Below, in pieces: positions 7,108-16,183 of a stretch of DNA of 34,862 nt; position 1 is the stretch's first letter, and every line of letters starts with the position of its first letter. The stretch is taken from assembly GCA_903876765.1 (NCBI GenBank), contig CAIRBH010000028.1:1-34862 (forward strand). The letters run 5' to 3'. Under the pieces are notes generated by a model that saw only the letters and a list, made by a program, of their open reading frames with translations, had not been told where the DNA came from and made no database searches. Made by a program: the position numbers and the translations under genes. The DNA is from an uncultured Pseudomonadota bacterium. Lineage in GTDB: Bacteria; Pseudomonadota; Gammaproteobacteria; Burkholderiales; Methylophilaceae.

Positions 7108-9459
7108 TTAGTCTAAATCAACCGCTGCAAAACCTTTAGGTTTACCAAAATCATAGCGTAAACCAATCCAACCAGCACGAGGTGCACCTGGTGCTAAGAA
7201 GGTTTCATTCGCCGCATTGGCACCATCAAATGTATTGCCTGCAACTGTGAAACTATTCGCAGCTAACATCCCGCCAGTGTAATAATCACGGTCGAATACA
7301 TTATTCACTTTAGCAAATGCTTGCCAACCAGTATTTGCAATGGTGTAACGCGTATCTAGATTCAGCACACCATAACCGCCAATTTTACCTGAGCCAAAAA
7401 AGTCAACGCCATCAGCCTGATGTAGGTTATTTTCATTACCACGAGCATATTGACTAGAGAATAACACTGCACTTGCACCGACTATCCAATTAGGGATAAC
7501 ACGATATTCACCGCGGAATTTTAATTGATGCTTAGGAATACCGGGGATATTGTCACCAGGATTAACGGTAATTTTACCGCCAACTTCGGACGAATTGACT
7601 TCACTTGCAATATCAAAACTGCTTTCATAAGTCGCTTTAATAAAGCTGTAACCTGCAGACCAGCGAAAATCGCCCGTTACACCACTTAAACCAAAATCTA
7701 CACCCACACGGCGTGTGTCACCCACATTTTTAAAGTAGCCAGCACCAGCACTGTTAGCTGCAATAAATTGCAAATCATTAGAATTGGTTGCATGATAGGC
7801 AGAAATATTCCAGTTAGCAATATCGGCAAATTTACCACGTACGCCACCTTCAAAGGTTTTAGCCACGACTTGTTTTAACGTAGGCGGGTCTGCGGCCATG
7901 GCATTAGGCAAGTTACATGGGACGTCTGGATCAGAACAACCCATTTCGATAATCGATGGGGCACGGTTACCTTCGTTATAGCCAGCATAGACATTTAATT
8001 CTGGCGCAACGCTAAAGGTTAAACCGACTGCTGGATTAAAGCGTTGATACGTAGCCACCCCTGACAATGAGCCAGGACCCGACGCCAACAACAAATCATC
8101 ATTATTTACATGTGTGTTGTTATAACGGCCAGAAGCCGTTAAGGCTAATTTTGAAGTAACATTATAGGTATCAGTCGCAAATACACTTAATGTGCGGCTA
8201 CGGCCTTTTAAAGATACCTCATCATTAACAACGTCTAAATCACCACCCACACCTCGCCCTGCATCAAACTCAGTAAAGAGCTGGCTAGTTTGCATAAAAT
8301 TGATTCGCGCTAAATCCGCACTGGCACCTGCAGTTAATTGATTTTTATCTGTCGCCCAAGTAACCTGCGAACCTAAACCATAACCTGTTTGATTGGTATG
8401 GCCTTGGTTAATAACTCCAGCACAGCCATTAAGCCCACCTCCTACAGTATCACATACGCCGCCAAGGCTATCAGTATCAAGGTCGCCTTCAAATTCACTC
8501 AAATCACCGTTATAACTACTGGTGCGGTTTTTACGGTAATAGGCATTAGTCGTAAGCAATAATTCATCGGTTAACCATGAGCTGACTTTGGCATTGAGAA
8601 ACTCTAATTTATTTTTAGTGTTATCGGGTTTGGTATAAATCGATTTACGTCCTAAATCCTGCAATAGGCTTTGCGGTTGATAACCATTACCAGTCATATC
8701 ATTGTCAGCGCCAGTGAAGCTAATATCCACATCCGTCTTCTCATCGCTCCAACCAAATTTAGCAAATGCTTGACGCACGTCAGTAGGTGAAGCATCACGC
8801 CAACCATCTTCATGGAAAGCATTACCCGCAAAAAATAGACTGGCACCATTGGCTAATTTAGCACCGTATTCACCTTCTAGCGCTGCACGGCCCCATGAAC
8901 CGCCAGACAACTGAATGCCACCACCTGGGTTATGCTCACCACTCTTAGTTTGAACAGATACCGCGCCACCCAGAGTATTTAAACCAAATAAAGGATTAGA
9001 ACCTGGCATTAACGCAATGCTTGATATCGCATTTTGCGGAATTAAATCCCAGTTTACCGTATCACCAAATGGTTCATTCACGCGAACGCCATCTTGATAC
9101 ACAGACAAACCTTGTGGCGTACCTACTAAAGGCGATGCGGTAAAGCCACGGAAATTCACGTCAGGTTGATACGGATTGTTTTGTGTTTCATTAATATTAA
9201 CGCCTGCCATATTTTGGCTCATATAGTCAGCAATACTCAATCCGTGCTGATCTTGAATATTTTTGCCTTTTGCCACTTGCACATTGGATGGCACTTGATC
9301 GATAGGCACACCCAAGCTAGAAAGTGGCGTTACACCCACCACTTCAATTTTGCCCAACTCAATCGCTTCAGCGCGATTTTCAGCCAACGCCATGTGTGGC
9401 ATTGCATAAGCCGCCAAAATGGCGGCTAAGATTAATTTTGGTTGTAATGCTTTTTGCAT
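7108..9459 (-). CDS. TonB-dependent outer-membrane receptor
   Basis: Energy-coupled outer-membrane transporter of 783 residues. A signal peptide (MQKALQPKLILAAILAAYA...) ends at ALA|EN, residue 26. A TonB-box-like segment IEVVGVTPL follows, then the plug (about 50-175: VNFRGF, VYQDGVRVNEPFGDTVNW, GSNPLFGLNTLGGAVSV) and a 22-strand-type barrel. Two extracellular-loop candidates carry cysteine pairs (VCDTVGGGLNGC; MGCSDPDVPCNLPNAMAADPPT), a feature of one TBDR subclass. The barrel's final strand (AGWIGLRYDF) is followed by twelve extra residues ending in Asp instead of the usual terminal aromatic. AAGGA lies seven bases before the ATG. The substrate cannot be read from sequence; siderophore, cobalamin, copper or lanthanide chelates are all possible. 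The gene is monocistronic, with a terminator after it and a three-palindrome array 139 bp upstream, so expression is probably metal- or ligand-regulated (inference). Confidence 0.93.
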   Translation of the reverse strand: MQKALQPKLILAAILAAYAMPHMALAENRAEAIELGKIEVVGVTPLSSLGVPIDQVPSNVQVAKGKNIQDQHGLSIADYMSQNMAGVNINETQNNPYQPDVNFRGFTASPLVGTPQGLSVYQDGVRVNEPFGDTVNWDLIPQNAISSIALMPGSNPLFGLNTLGGAVSVQTKSGEHNPGGGIQLSGGSWGRAALEGEYGAKLANGASLFFAGNAFHEDGWRDASPTDVRQAFAKFGWSDEKTDVDISFTGADNDMTGNGYQPQSLLQDLGRKSIYTKPDNTKNKLEFLNAKVSSWLTDELLLTTNAYYRKNRTSSYNGDLSEFEGDLDTDSLGGVCDTVGGGLNGCAGVINQGHTNQTGYGLGSQVTWATDKNQLTAGASADLARINFMQTSQLFTEFDAGRGVGGDLDVVNDEVSLKGRSRTLSVFATDTYNVTSKLALTASGRYNNTHVNNDDLLLASGPGSLSGVATYQRFNPAVGLTFSVAPELNVYAGYNEGNRAPSIIEMGCSDPDVPCNLPNAMAADPPTLKQVVAKTFEGGVRGKFADIANWNISAYHATNSNDLQFIAANSAGAGYFKNVGDTRRVGVDFGLSGVTGDFRWSAGYSFIKATYESSFDIASEVNSSEVGGKITVNPGDNIPGIPKHQLKFRGEYRVIPNWIVGASAVLFSSQYARGNENNLHQADGVDFFGSGKIGGYGVLNLDTRYTIANTGWQAFAKVNNVFDRDYYTGGMLAANSFTVAGNTFDGANAANETFLAPGAPRAGWIGLRYDFGKPKGFAAVDLD

Positions 9460-9597
9460 ACTTTAGTCCTTAAATTTAGTTTGTTACGCCATTAAACACG
9501 CAATAAACATTCCAAAAATTAATATTAAAAATTAATCCAATAAAATCAATAGATTAATAATTTTTTAGAAGCAATGATGAAATTGTACGCGCAAATA

Positions 9598-9657
9598 TTG
9601 GCTATATACAACCAATTTTTGGTGATATATAACCAATATTTGGTTATATACAGCCAA
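9598..9657. promoter_or_regulatory. Array of three 18-bp palindromes phased at 21 bp (candidate operators)
   Basis: Three dyads begin at 9598, 9619 and 9640: TTGGCTATATACAACCAA, TTGGTGATATATAACCAA and TTGGTTATATACAGCCAA. The consensus is TTGG-N10-CCAA around an ATATA core. The start-to-start distance is exactly 21 bp twice, two helical turns, which would put three protein dimers on one face of the DNA. The only gene starting nearby is the TonB receptor; tilS ends here. The array is about 139-198 bp from the receptor ATG, more typical of an activator or cooperative regulator than of a simple promoter-blocking site. I do not recognise the cognate regulator. Confidence 0.75.
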
Positions 9658-9701
9658 TTATTGCAATGGCAATCAGGCGTGCAGGGCTTAAGAATTTTTA
9701 A

Positions 9702-9719
9702 AGCCCAGCTCGGTGGGCT
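9702..9719 (-). terminator. Possible tilS terminator (weak)
   Basis: AGCCCA (9702-9707) and TGGGCT (9714-9719) form a six-bp stem. On the minus strand it is followed by TTAAAAATTC, only a modest U-tract. It lies about 140 bases past the tilS stop. Confidence 0.35.
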
Positions 9720-9768
9720 AAGCTAACCATGGACTATACTTAAAACTAGCTCAGGGCATATTAACAGG

Positions 9769-9794
9769 GTTCGCGCAATTAATTGCGCTTCTAC
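9769..9794. repeat. REP-like element, variant stem
   Basis: On the minus strand it reads GTAGAAGCG...CGCGAAC, the same ends as the other REP copies, but the inner stem is replaced. Instead of GGTC/GACC around TTT there is a perfect palindrome GCGCAATTAATTGCGC (9773-9788). Ends are conserved while stem bases change together on both sides. Confidence 0.65.
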
Positions 9795-9859
9795 ACAAAG
9801 CGAAATTTAAGTGTGTATAGCGCAATGACGCTCAGCTGCACCGCTAGATTAAGCGAACT

Positions 9860-11182
9860 TTAGGCTTGCCAAACGATACTTAAACCAAGCTCATTTTCAC
9901 TTGCCTGCAACTCATGATTGGTGCCTATACCCGGCACAAAAGCGAGCGTATCCTGCCAGTAAATCAAGGGTAAGTGGTCACGCTGCCAAGGTGGAATATT
10001 AGCTTCTTGTAGCAGATGTTTCAGGGTGCGAGTGGGTCTGAGCACGTTAGGTTTAAAGCTTTCGCCGCCATTGCGCTGGCTAATTCTTAACTTGGTCATG
10101 CCAAATTTAAGTGCCAAGCCTGCTCCCTGCACTTGCTGAAATATTAATTGCCCGCCGTTAGGTAAACTCAGTTGAGATTCACCATTCCAGACCAGATCAA
10201 ACGCTTGAACTGGTTGCGCTTTAATCAAATAAGCACGATGCTGAAAGCGCTTTAAGCTTAAATGCCGTGACTGATTTTTTTGACTAAGCTGAATGTCTAT
10301 CTTAGCATCCACTTTTGCATTAAATAGCTGTTGGGTTATTTCTGCTAGCTGTTCGGCACTTGGCATGTCTAGTTGATGACAGGCAAACCAGTAACGTAAT
10401 ACATTTTTAGCTCTTGCCAAGTCTAATTTGGCCAAACCAGCTAAGCACAAACTATTATTGAATAATAGCGGCTCCCCATCTATCGCCGCCAAACTCTTTA
10501 ACAAATCATTAGCCTCAGCAAGATGTAACGCGCTTCTGGCGAGCACAGTTTTAATCGCAGGGTTGCGTGCTTCAATGATAGGTAGCACTTCATGGCGAAC
10601 AAAATTACGTTCATAGTGCAGGTTGTTATTGCTCTCGTCATCACACCAGCTGATGCCGTGCTGGCTTGCATATTCTTGCAAAGATAGCCGCGACACCTCT
10701 AACAGCGGTCTAAGGATGCGCCTAGAGATGTCGATTGCCGCCATACTGGCCAAACCTTTAACGCCCGCGCCTCTGAATAGCTGTAGTAACAAGGTTTCTG
10801 CTTGGTCGTCTTGGTGGTGTGCTGTGACAATAAAATCTGGTTTAATTTCATGATGCTGATAATCAAATAGCGCCTGATAACGTAACTGCCGCGCGGCCGC
10901 CTCTATACCTAAATGAGCATGTTGATGCACATTCACATGGCTAACGGTCAGTGGCACCTTGAGTAAATCGCATTGTTGCTGACAAAATACAGCCCACTGA
11001 TCTGCATTGGCACTTAAACCATGATGCACATGCATGGCCTGTAAATTAAAAGGAATACTCAGTCTTACAGCGGCAAGCAAGTGCAGCAAAACGCTGGAAT
11101 CTAAACCACCGCTATAAGCTAACAATAAATGCTGCTGGGGCTTAATGTAATGACTTAAAAATTGGCTAATGGCTTTTTGCAT
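9860..11182 (-). CDS. tilS: tRNA(Ile)-lysidine synthetase
   Basis: Ligates lysine to C34 of the tRNA-Ile with anticodon CAU, changing both its codon reading (AUA) and its charging; essential in bacteria. The protein has 440 residues, close to E. coli TilS (432). The PP-loop AYSGGLDSS (22-30) is intact, as are MHVHHGLS near 50 and HHQDDQAETLLLQLFRGAGVKGLASM near 121-146. The central TilS substrate-binding domain and the C-terminal domain (NGGESFKPN, LKHLLQEANIPPWQRDHLPLIY) are present. In many proteobacteria tilS follows accA, as here: both are on the minus strand with tilS 190 bp downstream of accA. No strong Shine-Dalgarno site precedes the ATG. Confidence 0.96.
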   Translation of the reverse strand: MQKAISQFLSHYIKPQQHLLLAYSGGLDSSVLLHLLAAVRLSIPFNLQAMHVHHGLSANADQWAVFCQQQCDLLKVPLTVSHVNVHQHAHLGIEAAARQLRYQALFDYQHHEIKPDFIVTAHHQDDQAETLLLQLFRGAGVKGLASMAAIDISRRILRPLLEVSRLSLQEYASQHGISWCDDESNNNLHYERNFVRHEVLPIIEARNPAIKTVLARSALHLAEANDLLKSLAAIDGEPLLFNNSLCLAGLAKLDLARAKNVLRYWFACHQLDMPSAEQLAEITQQLFNAKVDAKIDIQLSQKNQSRHLSLKRFQHRAYLIKAQPVQAFDLVWNGESQLSLPNGGQLIFQQVQGAGLALKFGMTKLRISQRNGGESFKPNVLRPTRTLKHLLQEANIPPWQRDHLPLIYWQDTLAFVPGIGTNHELQASENELGLSIVWQA

Positions 11183-11270
11183 GGGCGATGGCTTACTTTG
11201 TAAAAAGCATGACAGCCAACAACAAAGCTAGGCATGGTAACAATTGAATACGGAAAAAGCATAAGCTAGC

Positions 11271-11369
11271 ATGACGACCAAGCCGCTCCTAAAAAAGATT
11301 GTGCTGGCTAACATTGGCCATCCTCAAGCTGATAAGATTGATGTCATCAACATGCTTGGCGATGGTTAA
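11271..11369 (+). CDS. Possible small ORF or gene remnant, 32 codons
   Basis: An ATG-to-TAA frame in the gap between tilS and accA reads MTTKPLLKKIVLANIGHPQA, then DKIDVINMLGDG. A purine-rich GGAAAAAG lies about 12 bases upstream, a poor fit for a ribosome-binding site. I do not recognise the peptide. It runs against the flanking minus-strand genes, and a decayed REP end (AAGCCGCTCCTA) is embedded in its first codons, so it may be chance or a remnant. Confidence 0.2.
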   Translation: MTTKPLLKKIVLANIGHPQADKIDVINMLGDG

Positions 11370-11371
11370 AT

Positions 11372-12379
11372 TTACAATTTTACAGGTGCTTTACGTGCAG
11401 CTGCCGCAGCTTTGACTGGCACTTCTTTATACTTACCATAGCTCATTAGGCGTTCATAACGTCTGACTAACAGCGCTTTAATAGATTTTGGTTTTAATTT
11501 AGCCAACTCTTCTTTTAGCGCCACGCGCAGGGTTTGCATGACCACTTCAGGCGCACGATGAGACCCACCTAGAGGCTCAGGGATAATGCGATCAACAAGG
11601 CCTAATGCTTGCAGGCGATCAGCGGTAATGGCCAAGGATTCGGCGGCTACCGAAGCCATATCAGCGCTCTTATATAATATCGAAGCGCAACCTTCAGGTG
11701 AAATCACAGAATAAACACCATATTGCAACATCAATAATTGATCCACCACGCCTAAAGCTAACGCGCCCCCAGAACCACCCTCACCAATAATCACACCAAT
11801 AATCGGCGTTTCTAATTCTGCCATCACGTATAAATTTCGCGCTATCGCCTCAGACTGGCCACGCTCTTCAGCGCCTATGCCCGGGTAAGCACCTGGGGTG
11901 TCAATCAAGGTAATCACTGGGATGCCGAATTTTTCGGCCATTTTGAACAAACGCAAGGCCTTGCGATAACCTTCTGGGCGCGGCATACCAAAGTTTCGGT
12001 ATTGGCGCTCTTTAACATCTCTACCTTTTTGGTGGCCGACCACCATCACAGGCTGGCCACCTAATCTAGCCAAACCACCGACAATAGCAGGGTCATCGGC
12101 ATAAGCCCTATCACCATGCAGCTCTTCAAAGTCTGTAAAAATAGCTTGAATATAATCTAGGGTATAAGGCCGCTGGGAATGGCGCGCCAATTGCGAGATT
12201 TGCCAGGCGTTTAAATTGCCGTAAATATCTTCTGACAGTTTTTTATTTTTCTTTTCTAAAGCGGTTAATTCTTTAGAAATATCTAAAGCATCATTGGAAT
12301 CATGTGCAGCCTGCAAGCCCTCAATTTGGCTTTCTAGCTCAGCTATCGGTTGTTCAAAATCTAAGTAATTTATTTTCAT
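11372..12379 (-). CDS. accA: Acetyl-CoA carboxylase, carboxyltransferase subunit alpha
   Basis: With AccD it transfers the carboxyl group from biotin-BCCP to acetyl-CoA to make malonyl-CoA for fatty-acid synthesis. The protein has 335 residues (usual 317-325), the extra length being a basic C-terminal tail ([18 protein letters not shown]). It starts [16 protein letters not shown], standard for the family. Crotonase-fold motifs are intact: [16 protein letters not shown] (about 86-101), [44 protein letters not shown] and the oxyanion region [22 protein letters not shown] lies a few bases before the ATG. It follows dnaE by 63 bp and may be co-transcribed with it, an arrangement common in proteobacteria. 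Confidence 0.97.
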   Translation of the reverse strand: MKINYLDFEQPIAELESQIEGLQAAHDSNDALDISKELTALEKKNKKLSEDIYGNLNAWQISQLARHSQRPYTLDYIQAIFTDFEELHGDRAYADDPAIVGGLARLGGQPVMVVGHQKGRDVKERQYRNFGMPRPEGYRKALRLFKMAEKFGIPVITLIDTPGAYPGIGAEERGQSEAIARNLYVMAELETPIIGVIIGEGGSGGALALGVVDQLLMLQYGVYSVISPEGCASILYKSADMASVAAESLAITADRLQALGLVDRIIPEPLGGSHRAPEVVMQTLRVALKEELAKLKPKSIKALLVRRYERLMSYGKYKEVPVKAAAAARKAPVKL

Positions 12380-12405
12380 GTATTTATCTCTTTTAACAGC
12401 AACAG

Positions 12406-12444
12406 CACTAAACCCTCAATCCTAGCCACCAAATCCTAGTCCCT
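12406..12444. repeat. Short C-rich intergenic repeat between accA and dnaE
   Basis: CACTAAACCCT (12406-12416) and CCTAGTCCCT (12435-12444) both occur also in the gap before the second rhlE (1996-2006 and 1968-1977). The right word overlaps the dnaE stop codon. This suggests a dispersed short repeat with the core CCCTA/CCTAG. Two occurrences only, so the family is tentative. Confidence 0.45.
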
Positions 12445-15400
12445 AATTATATAGGATTTTTACATTATCCCGACTTAACCATTGCGTTAAACTGGCAAGC
12501 AAATCCTCATGCAAATCCACCCGCCAGTGATTACCTAACATCAGCTCTACTTTGCTAGTTTGGTTATGATATTCCACTTTCACAGCACAACCACGCTGCT
12601 CATCGGCGGACATTTTACAGTAAGGCTGTAACAATGCTTTTAATTTAACCGCGTCAGCCTGCCCATTGCATGAAATCTTTAAAAAACTGGCACGACTATT
12701 ACGCAAACCTGACAAATCATGCAGTTTTCTGGCATTGACGCGAATGCCGCCAGAAAACTCATCATGGCTCACGCGACCCTCCACAATAATCAATTGGTCA
12801 TCTTTTAATAAGGCTTGATGCTGATTTAGCAACTCAGTCCCAACCACCACTTCAATACGTGTGGTACCGTCATCTAAGCCAACTATCGCCATTTTACCGC
12901 GTCCTGTCATACGAATTTTTATGCCAGAAACAATGCCAGCCAATAACTGTGGCTGTTCTTTAGGGCTTAAGTTAGCTAGCGTGCTGCTAATAAATTGTCC
13001 TAAATCTTTTTGATATGCCGCGTAAGGATGTCCACTGAAATAAAACCCTAGTGCGGCTTTTTCTTCTAACAGGCGTTGCTGCTCAGTCCAAGCGGGTACA
13101 TTAGGCAAGACATTGACCGCATTATCAGCCAACTCACCAAACAAGCTATTTTGGTTGCTATTAGCGCTATTTTGCTCGGCAGCGGCCATGGCAGTAGCCA
13201 CGCCAGCCAATAAGGCGTTGCGGTTGGGGTTGGCAGGGTCAGCACTTAGCTTATCAAAAGCACCGGCACGGATTAAAGATTCCACCACCCGCCGATTAAC
13301 CTTACGCAAATCTAAGCGATTACAAAAATCGAATAAATCTTTAAACGGCCCAGCCTTATGGCGCGCTTGCAAAATCACCTCAATTGCCGCCAAGCCCGTA
13401 CCTTTTACCGCGCCTAGACCATACAGTATTTGCTTGCTGCTGGTGGGTGTGAATTTAAAATCACTTTGATTAATGTCTGGCGGCAATACCTCTATCTGGT
13501 TAGGCGCACAATCATCATAGAATGTATGTACGCTGTCGGTGTTATTCATATCGGCCGACATGGTTGAAGCCAAAAAGGCCGCTGGGTAATGAGCTTTTAA
13601 ATAAGCTGTTTGATAAGCCACCAGCGCATAAGCGGCGGCATGGGATTTATTAAAGCCATAGCCAGCAAATTTTTCTAACAAATCAAACAACTCAGTTGCT
13701 TGACGTTCCGTCATGTTATTTTTAACAGCACCCTCGGTAAACGTTTTACGCTGAGCGTCCATTTCTTCTTGCTTCTTTTTACCCATGGCACGGCGCAATA
13801 AATCAGCGCCACCCAAGCTATAGCCCGCTACCACTTGGGCAATCTGCATCACCTGTTCTTGATACACGGCAATGCCATAAGTTTCTTTTAAAATGGGTTC
13901 AGTCAGCGGATGTGGGTATTCCACGCGCTGCTTACCATGTTTACGTCGGCAAAAGTCTGGAATTAAATCCATGGGGCCTGGGCGGTACAAGGCGACCAAA
14001 GCAATAATGTCTTCAAAGCAATCTGGCAGCGCTTGCTTGAGCATATCTTTCATACCACGCGACTCTAACTGAAACACCGCCGTGGTATTGGCGGTTTTTA
14101 ATAGCTGAAAAGTCGCTTTATCGTTGAGCGGCAAAGTGGCGAAAGAAAGCGGCTCTAAGCCCTCTGCGGCGCGCTGTTGATTAGCATTTATCAAAGCCAA
14201 CTCTAAAATAGTCAGCGTACGCAAGCCTAAAAAGTCAAACTTGACTAAACCTACCGCCTCGACGTCGTCCTTATCATACTGACTGACTAAGCTTGCGCCA
14301 TCGGCCTGACAATAAATAGGCGAAAAATCAGAAATCTTACCTGGTGAAATCAGCACGCCGCCAGCATGCATACCGACGTTACGCACCAAGCCTTCTAAGC
14401 GCAGAGCCAGTTCTAATAGCTCACGTAATTCTTCTTCAGTTTCACGGCGTTCAGCCAACTGAGGCTCTTTTTCCAAGGCGTCCGATAGGGTAATGCCAAG
14501 CTCTTGAGGAATCAGCTTACTAATACCATCGACAAAATGAAAAGGCAGATCTAACACACGGCCAACATCGCGAATCACCGCCTTAGCGGCCATCGTACCG
14601 AAGGTGGCAATTTGTGAAACTGCATCTAAGCCATATTTTTGCTTGACGTAATCAATCACTCGATCTCGCCCTTCTTGGCAAAAGTCGATATCAAAGTCAG
14701 GCATAGAAACGCGATCTGGGTTTAAAAACCGCTCGAACAATAAGTTGTAGGCTAAGGGGTCTAAATCGGTAATCCCCAAGCTGTACGCTACCACTGAACC
14801 TGCGCCAGAGCCACGACCAGGACCTACTGGCACGCCGTTATTTTTTGCCCAATTGATAAAGTCTGCAACGATTAAGAAATAACCAGCAAAACCCATTTGA
14901 TTAATTACATTAGTTTCAAAATCTAAGCGTGCCTCATAAACAGCTTGTTTGGTTATGCGCAAGGCTGGATCTGGGTAAAGCACTTGTAAACGCAGTGCTA
15001 AGCCACCACGCGCTTCTGCAATGAGATACTCATTCAAACTTTCGTTATTCGGCGTAGGAAAATTCGGTAGATAATTTTTACCTAGGGTTAAGGCTAAGTT
15101 ACAGCGTTTGGCGATTTCTACACTATTGGCCAATGCTTCAGGTATATCGGCAAACAAATCGGCGATTTGGGCTTGAGTTTTAAAATATTGCTCTTGGCTA
15201 AAATGCTTAGGCCGACGCGTATCAGCCAACACATAGCCCTCAGAAATACAGGTGCGCGCTTCATGTGCTCTAAAATCGTCAGGCGTAATAAACTGTATAG
15301 GATGACTAGCAACGATAGGTATATTCAGTGTATTAGCCAGATGGCGCGCCTGCTGAATATAGTGCTCTTGCTGAGATTGCTGAGGGCTTGCCGCAATGGC

Positions 15401-15946
15401 GACACGCTGCACTTCTAAATAAAAACGATCAGGAAATAAAGCCTGCCAATAACTGGCCAAATCGCTGGCCAAGCTGGTATTACCTTGCAGACAAGCCAGC
15501 CCAACATCCCCAGCCAATGCCCCAGAGACTAATATCAGGCCTTCTGTACCACATTCTACAAACCATTCTCGCTTAAATTCTGCCCGACCACGATACTGAT
15601 TAGTTAAATAAGCGCGGCTGATCAACTGGCATAACAACAAATAACCCGCTTGCGATTGGCATAACAATAACAAGCGTGAGGGCTGGTCTCGATTAGCGGT
15701 GTTTTCTAGCCAAATATCGCAACCAATAATCGCTTTTAAGCCTTTAGCACGAGCCGCTTTGTAAAACTTTATCGCGCCAAATAAATTGCTTAAATCGGTT
15801 AAAGCCAAAGCTGGCATTTTATCGCCCAAAGCGCTTGCTACATAGTCATCTATGCGAACGATGCCATCGACTATCGAGTACTCGCTGTGACAGCGCAAAT
15901 GAACAAATGCAGGGGTGTTTTGTAGTGATGGGCTAGTTGGCAACAT
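12443..15946 (-). CDS. dnaE: DNA polymerase III subunit alpha
   Basis: Catalytic subunit of the replicative polymerase, 1167 residues (E. coli 1160). The N-terminal PHP domain starts FVHLRCHSEYSIVDG (about 14-28). The polymerase palm shows GPGRGSGAGSVVAYSLGITDLDPL and the metal-binding PDFDIDFCQEGRDRVIDYV near residues 413-431. The fingers/tandem HhH region has GYGFNKSHAAAYALVAYQTAYLKAHYP, and the C-terminus has an OB domain (AGIVSGIKIRMTGRGKMAIVGLDD) followed by a tau-binding region. No truncation or frameshift is seen. The gene is divergent from tpx with a 237-bp gap and lies just before accA. The start at 15946 gives eight to ten residues more than E. coli before the PHP domain; AGGT lies about 12 bases before the ATG. 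Confidence 0.98.
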   Translation of the reverse strand: MLPTSPSLQNTPAFVHLRCHSEYSIVDGIVRIDDYVASALGDKMPALALTDLSNLFGAIKFYKAARAKGLKAIIGCDIWLENTANRDQPSRLLLLCQSQAGYLLLCQLISRAYLTNQYRGRAEFKREWFVECGTEGLILVSGALAGDVGLACLQGNTSLASDLASYWQALFPDRFYLEVQRVAIAASPQQSQQEHYIQQARHLANTLNIPIVASHPIQFITPDDFRAHEARTCISEGYVLADTRRPKHFSQEQYFKTQAQIADLFADIPEALANSVEIAKRCNLALTLGKNYLPNFPTPNNESLNEYLIAEARGGLALRLQVLYPDPALRITKQAVYEARLDFETNVINQMGFAGYFLIVADFINWAKNNGVPVGPGRGSGAGSVVAYSLGITDLDPLAYNLLFERFLNPDRVSMPDFDIDFCQEGRDRVIDYVKQKYGLDAVSQIATFGTMAAKAVIRDVGRVLDLPFHFVDGISKLIPQELGITLSDALEKEPQLAERRETEEELRELLELALRLEGLVRNVGMHAGGVLISPGKISDFSPIYCQADGASLVSQYDKDDVEAVGLVKFDFLGLRTLTILELALINANQQRAAEGLEPLSFATLPLNDKATFQLLKTANTTAVFQLESRGMKDMLKQALPDCFEDIIALVALYRPGPMDLIPDFCRRKHGKQRVEYPHPLTEPILKETYGIAVYQEQVMQIAQVVAGYSLGGADLLRRAMGKKKQEEMDAQRKTFTEGAVKNNMTERQATELFDLLEKFAGYGFNKSHAAAYALVAYQTAYLKAHYPAAFLASTMSADMNNTDSVHTFYDDCAPNQIEVLPPDINQSDFKFTPTSSKQILYGLGAVKGTGLAAIEVILQARHKAGPFKDLFDFCNRLDLRKVNRRVVESLIRAGAFDKLSADPANPNRNALLAGVATAMAAAEQNSANSNQNSLFGELADNAVNVLPNVPAWTEQQRLLEEKAALGFYFSGHPYAAYQKDLGQFISSTLANLSPKEQPQLLAGIVSGIKIRMTGRGKMAIVGLDDGTTRIEVVVGTELLNQHQALLKDDQLIIVEGRVSHDEFSGGIRVNARKLHDLSGLRNSRASFLKISCNGQADAVKLKALLQPYCKMSADEQRGCAVKVEYHNQTSKVELMLGNHWRVDLHEDLLASLTQWLSRDNVKILYN

Positions 15947-16037
15947 AAAGCAAATTTTACCTGATCAGGGCAAACTTTGCAGAACTATACTGCAACCATG
16001 ACCAAAAAATAATCTCCATTTTATGCGTAAGCTAGAT

Positions 16038-16066
16038 TTGAAAATTACGCAAAAATACCGCATACT
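16038..16066 (+). promoter_or_regulatory. Possible sigma-70 promoter for tpx
   Basis: TTGAAA (16038-16043), a 17-bp spacer and CATACT (16061-16066) form a reasonable -35/-10 pair about 118 bases before the tpx ATG. The gap between divergent dnaE and tpx contains no other clear structure. Confidence 0.4.
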
Positions 16067-16183
16067 GAAACGCTGCTAAATGAATAGGCTTTATCCATCA
16101 TGCTAAAAATTTTAGTCTAGGCTAATTAGCGATTAAATCAGCGCTTAGCGCATTATTCACCACACCATAAAAAGGAAAAAATC

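Larger units (their letters stand above)
9460..9859. other. 400-bp intergenic region between the TonB receptor and tilS
   Basis: It holds, from left to right, an AT-rich leader of the receptor gene (9460-9595), the three-palindrome array, the hairpin AGCCCA...TGGGCT (9702-9719) and a variant REP-like palindrome (9769-9794). No ORF with a plausible start and ribosome-binding site was found in it. Confidence 0.7.

Noticed and set aside
9598-9657. CRISPR-like spaced repeats
   Set aside because: Only three 18-bp units with three-base gaps; no spacers of normal length and no cas genes. Operator sites fit better.
11372-15946. Frameshift or split in accA or dnaE
   Set aside because: Both frames are uninterrupted, of normal family length and with all expected motifs.
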